Positions 63,336 to 64,000 of a DNA stretch of 64,000 nucleotides are shown one piece after another; positions within the stretch are counted from its first letter, which is position 1; the number at the start of each line of letters is the position of its first letter. Under the pieces are notes generated by a model that saw nothing but the letters and a program-made list of their open reading frames with translations, ran no database searches and was not told the origin of the DNA. A program made the translations under genes and the position numbers. This DNA comes from Phytoseiulus persimilis (lineage: Eukaryota > Arthropoda > Arachnida > Mesostigmata > Phytoseiidae). The DNA is taken from the NCBI GenBank assembly GCA_037576195.1, contig CM075104.1, positions 1,432,775 through 1,496,774 of the forward strand, given 5' to 3'.

Positions 63336-64000
63336 TGGAGGGATGATTCCGAGACCAATCTGGCCATAACTTTCCAACTCTGGAGGGTTGATTCTGAGAC
63401 CAATCTGGCCATCACTTCCAAACTCTGGAGGGGTTGATTCCGAGACCAATCTAGCCATTACTTTCCAGCTCTGGAGGGGTGATTCCGAGACCAATTCGGC
63501 CATTACTTTCCAACTCTGGAGGGGTGATTCCGAGACCAATCTGGCCATTACTTTCAAACTCTGGAGGGGTTGATTCCGAGACCAATCTGGCCATTACTTT
63601 CCAACTCTGGAGGGGTGATTCCGAGACCAATCTGAGCATTACTTCCCAACTATGGAAGGATGATTCCGAGACCAATCTGGCCATAACTTTCCAACTCTGG
63701 AGGGTTGATTCTGAGACCAATCTGGTCATTACTTCCAAACTCTGGAGGGGTGATTCCGAGACCAATCTGAGCATTACTTTCCAACTCTGGAGGGGTGATT
63801 CCGAGACCAATCTGGCCATTACTTTCCAACTCTGGAGGGGTGATTCCGAGACCAATCTGGCCATTACTTTCCAACTCTGGAGGGGTGATTCCGAGACCAA
63901 TCTGAGCATACCTCTCCAACTCTGGAGGGGTGATTCCGAGACCAATCTGAGCATTACTTCCCAACACTGGAGGGGTGATTCTGAGACCAATCTGAGCATT
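63335..64000 (+). repeat. 45-bp minisatellite array, truncated by window end
   Basis: About 15 units with consensus words tgattccgagaccaatctgg and ccattactttccaactctgg. Units 1-2 (with ccataac and gggttgattctgag variants) recur as units 8-9, giving a higher-order period of about 317 bp (seven units). The array is more homogeneous than the other arrays except 33470-33830. Open frames at 63270-63557, 63451-63999 and 63650-63967 are artefacts of the period. Confidence 0.92.

Noticed and set aside
63335-64000. CRISPR-like direct repeats
   Set aside because: Units are contiguous without unique spacers, and the setting is eukaryotic with many dispersed copies. It is a minisatellite.

Overview
This window is eukaryotic and almost entirely repetitive. 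I find no host gene that I can support. Nearly every recognisable protein belongs to a transposable element. The mix is Ty3/gypsy (Mag-like) and Ty1/copia LTR elements, two APE-type LINE families, Tc3/mariner, hAT and Mutator-like DNA elements, and a tRNA-derived SINE. The copia element carries a primer-binding site like that of Drosophila copia (half-tRNA-iMet type). The mix suggests an arthropod; a mite or other chelicerate is only a guess. Host-like DNA is of medium GC and rich in CpG and TCGA words, which fits an unmethylated invertebrate genome.

Layout. 1027-10957 is one Ty3 element (A) with 98-bp LTRs and a 5-bp target duplication. A second Ty3 element (B, 1604-6363, identical 124-bp LTRs) sits in its gag. 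A SINE (5201-5473) sits inside the integrase of B. A Mutator-like MITE (6684-7346) sits in the gag of A. 10963-15788 is mostly unrecognised DNA with a second SINE and a decayed minisatellite. 15789-20591 is a nearly complete LINE on the minus strand. 21050-23507 is unrecognised apart from minisatellite remnants. 23508-24804 is the 3' end of an R1-like LINE. 24853-27686 is a second Mutator-like MITE carrying a 2.26-kb internally deleted copia element (25313-27572).

27695-32154 is unrecognised. 32155-34074 is a composite repeat made of a Helitron-like 5' module, a 45-bp minisatellite and a terminal hairpin. 34075-41420 holds a possible gag relic (37100-37440) and a Tc3-like transposon relic (38820-40120). 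41424-43024 is a 5'-truncated second copy of the first LINE. 43665-44083 is half of a mariner MITE whose full copy, with a perfect 54-bp palindrome, lies at 55672-56437. 46490-47850 has minisatellite, another Helitron-like module and a DDE transposase fragment. 53647-54699 is an hAT element with an 8-bp target duplication. 58323-58605 is a deletion derivative of the Tc3 relic. 61266-61786 is a third Mutator-like MITE. 62968-64000 is another Helitron-like module feeding into a minisatellite that runs off the window.

The elements do not form a pathway. What links them is nesting and shared parasitism: non-autonomous elements (SINE, MITEs, deleted copia, hAT and Tc3 derivatives) outnumber potentially autonomous ones, and all the autonomous ones seen here are broken. 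The most unusual signals are three MITE families with the same layout of tandem about 16-bp terminal units, a LINE whose ORF1 and ORF2 share a frame and are split by one amber codon, a recently moved copia deletion derivative, and a 45-bp minisatellite dispersed at seven or more sites. Long open frames in the minisatellite are artefacts of its 45-bp (15-codon) period.
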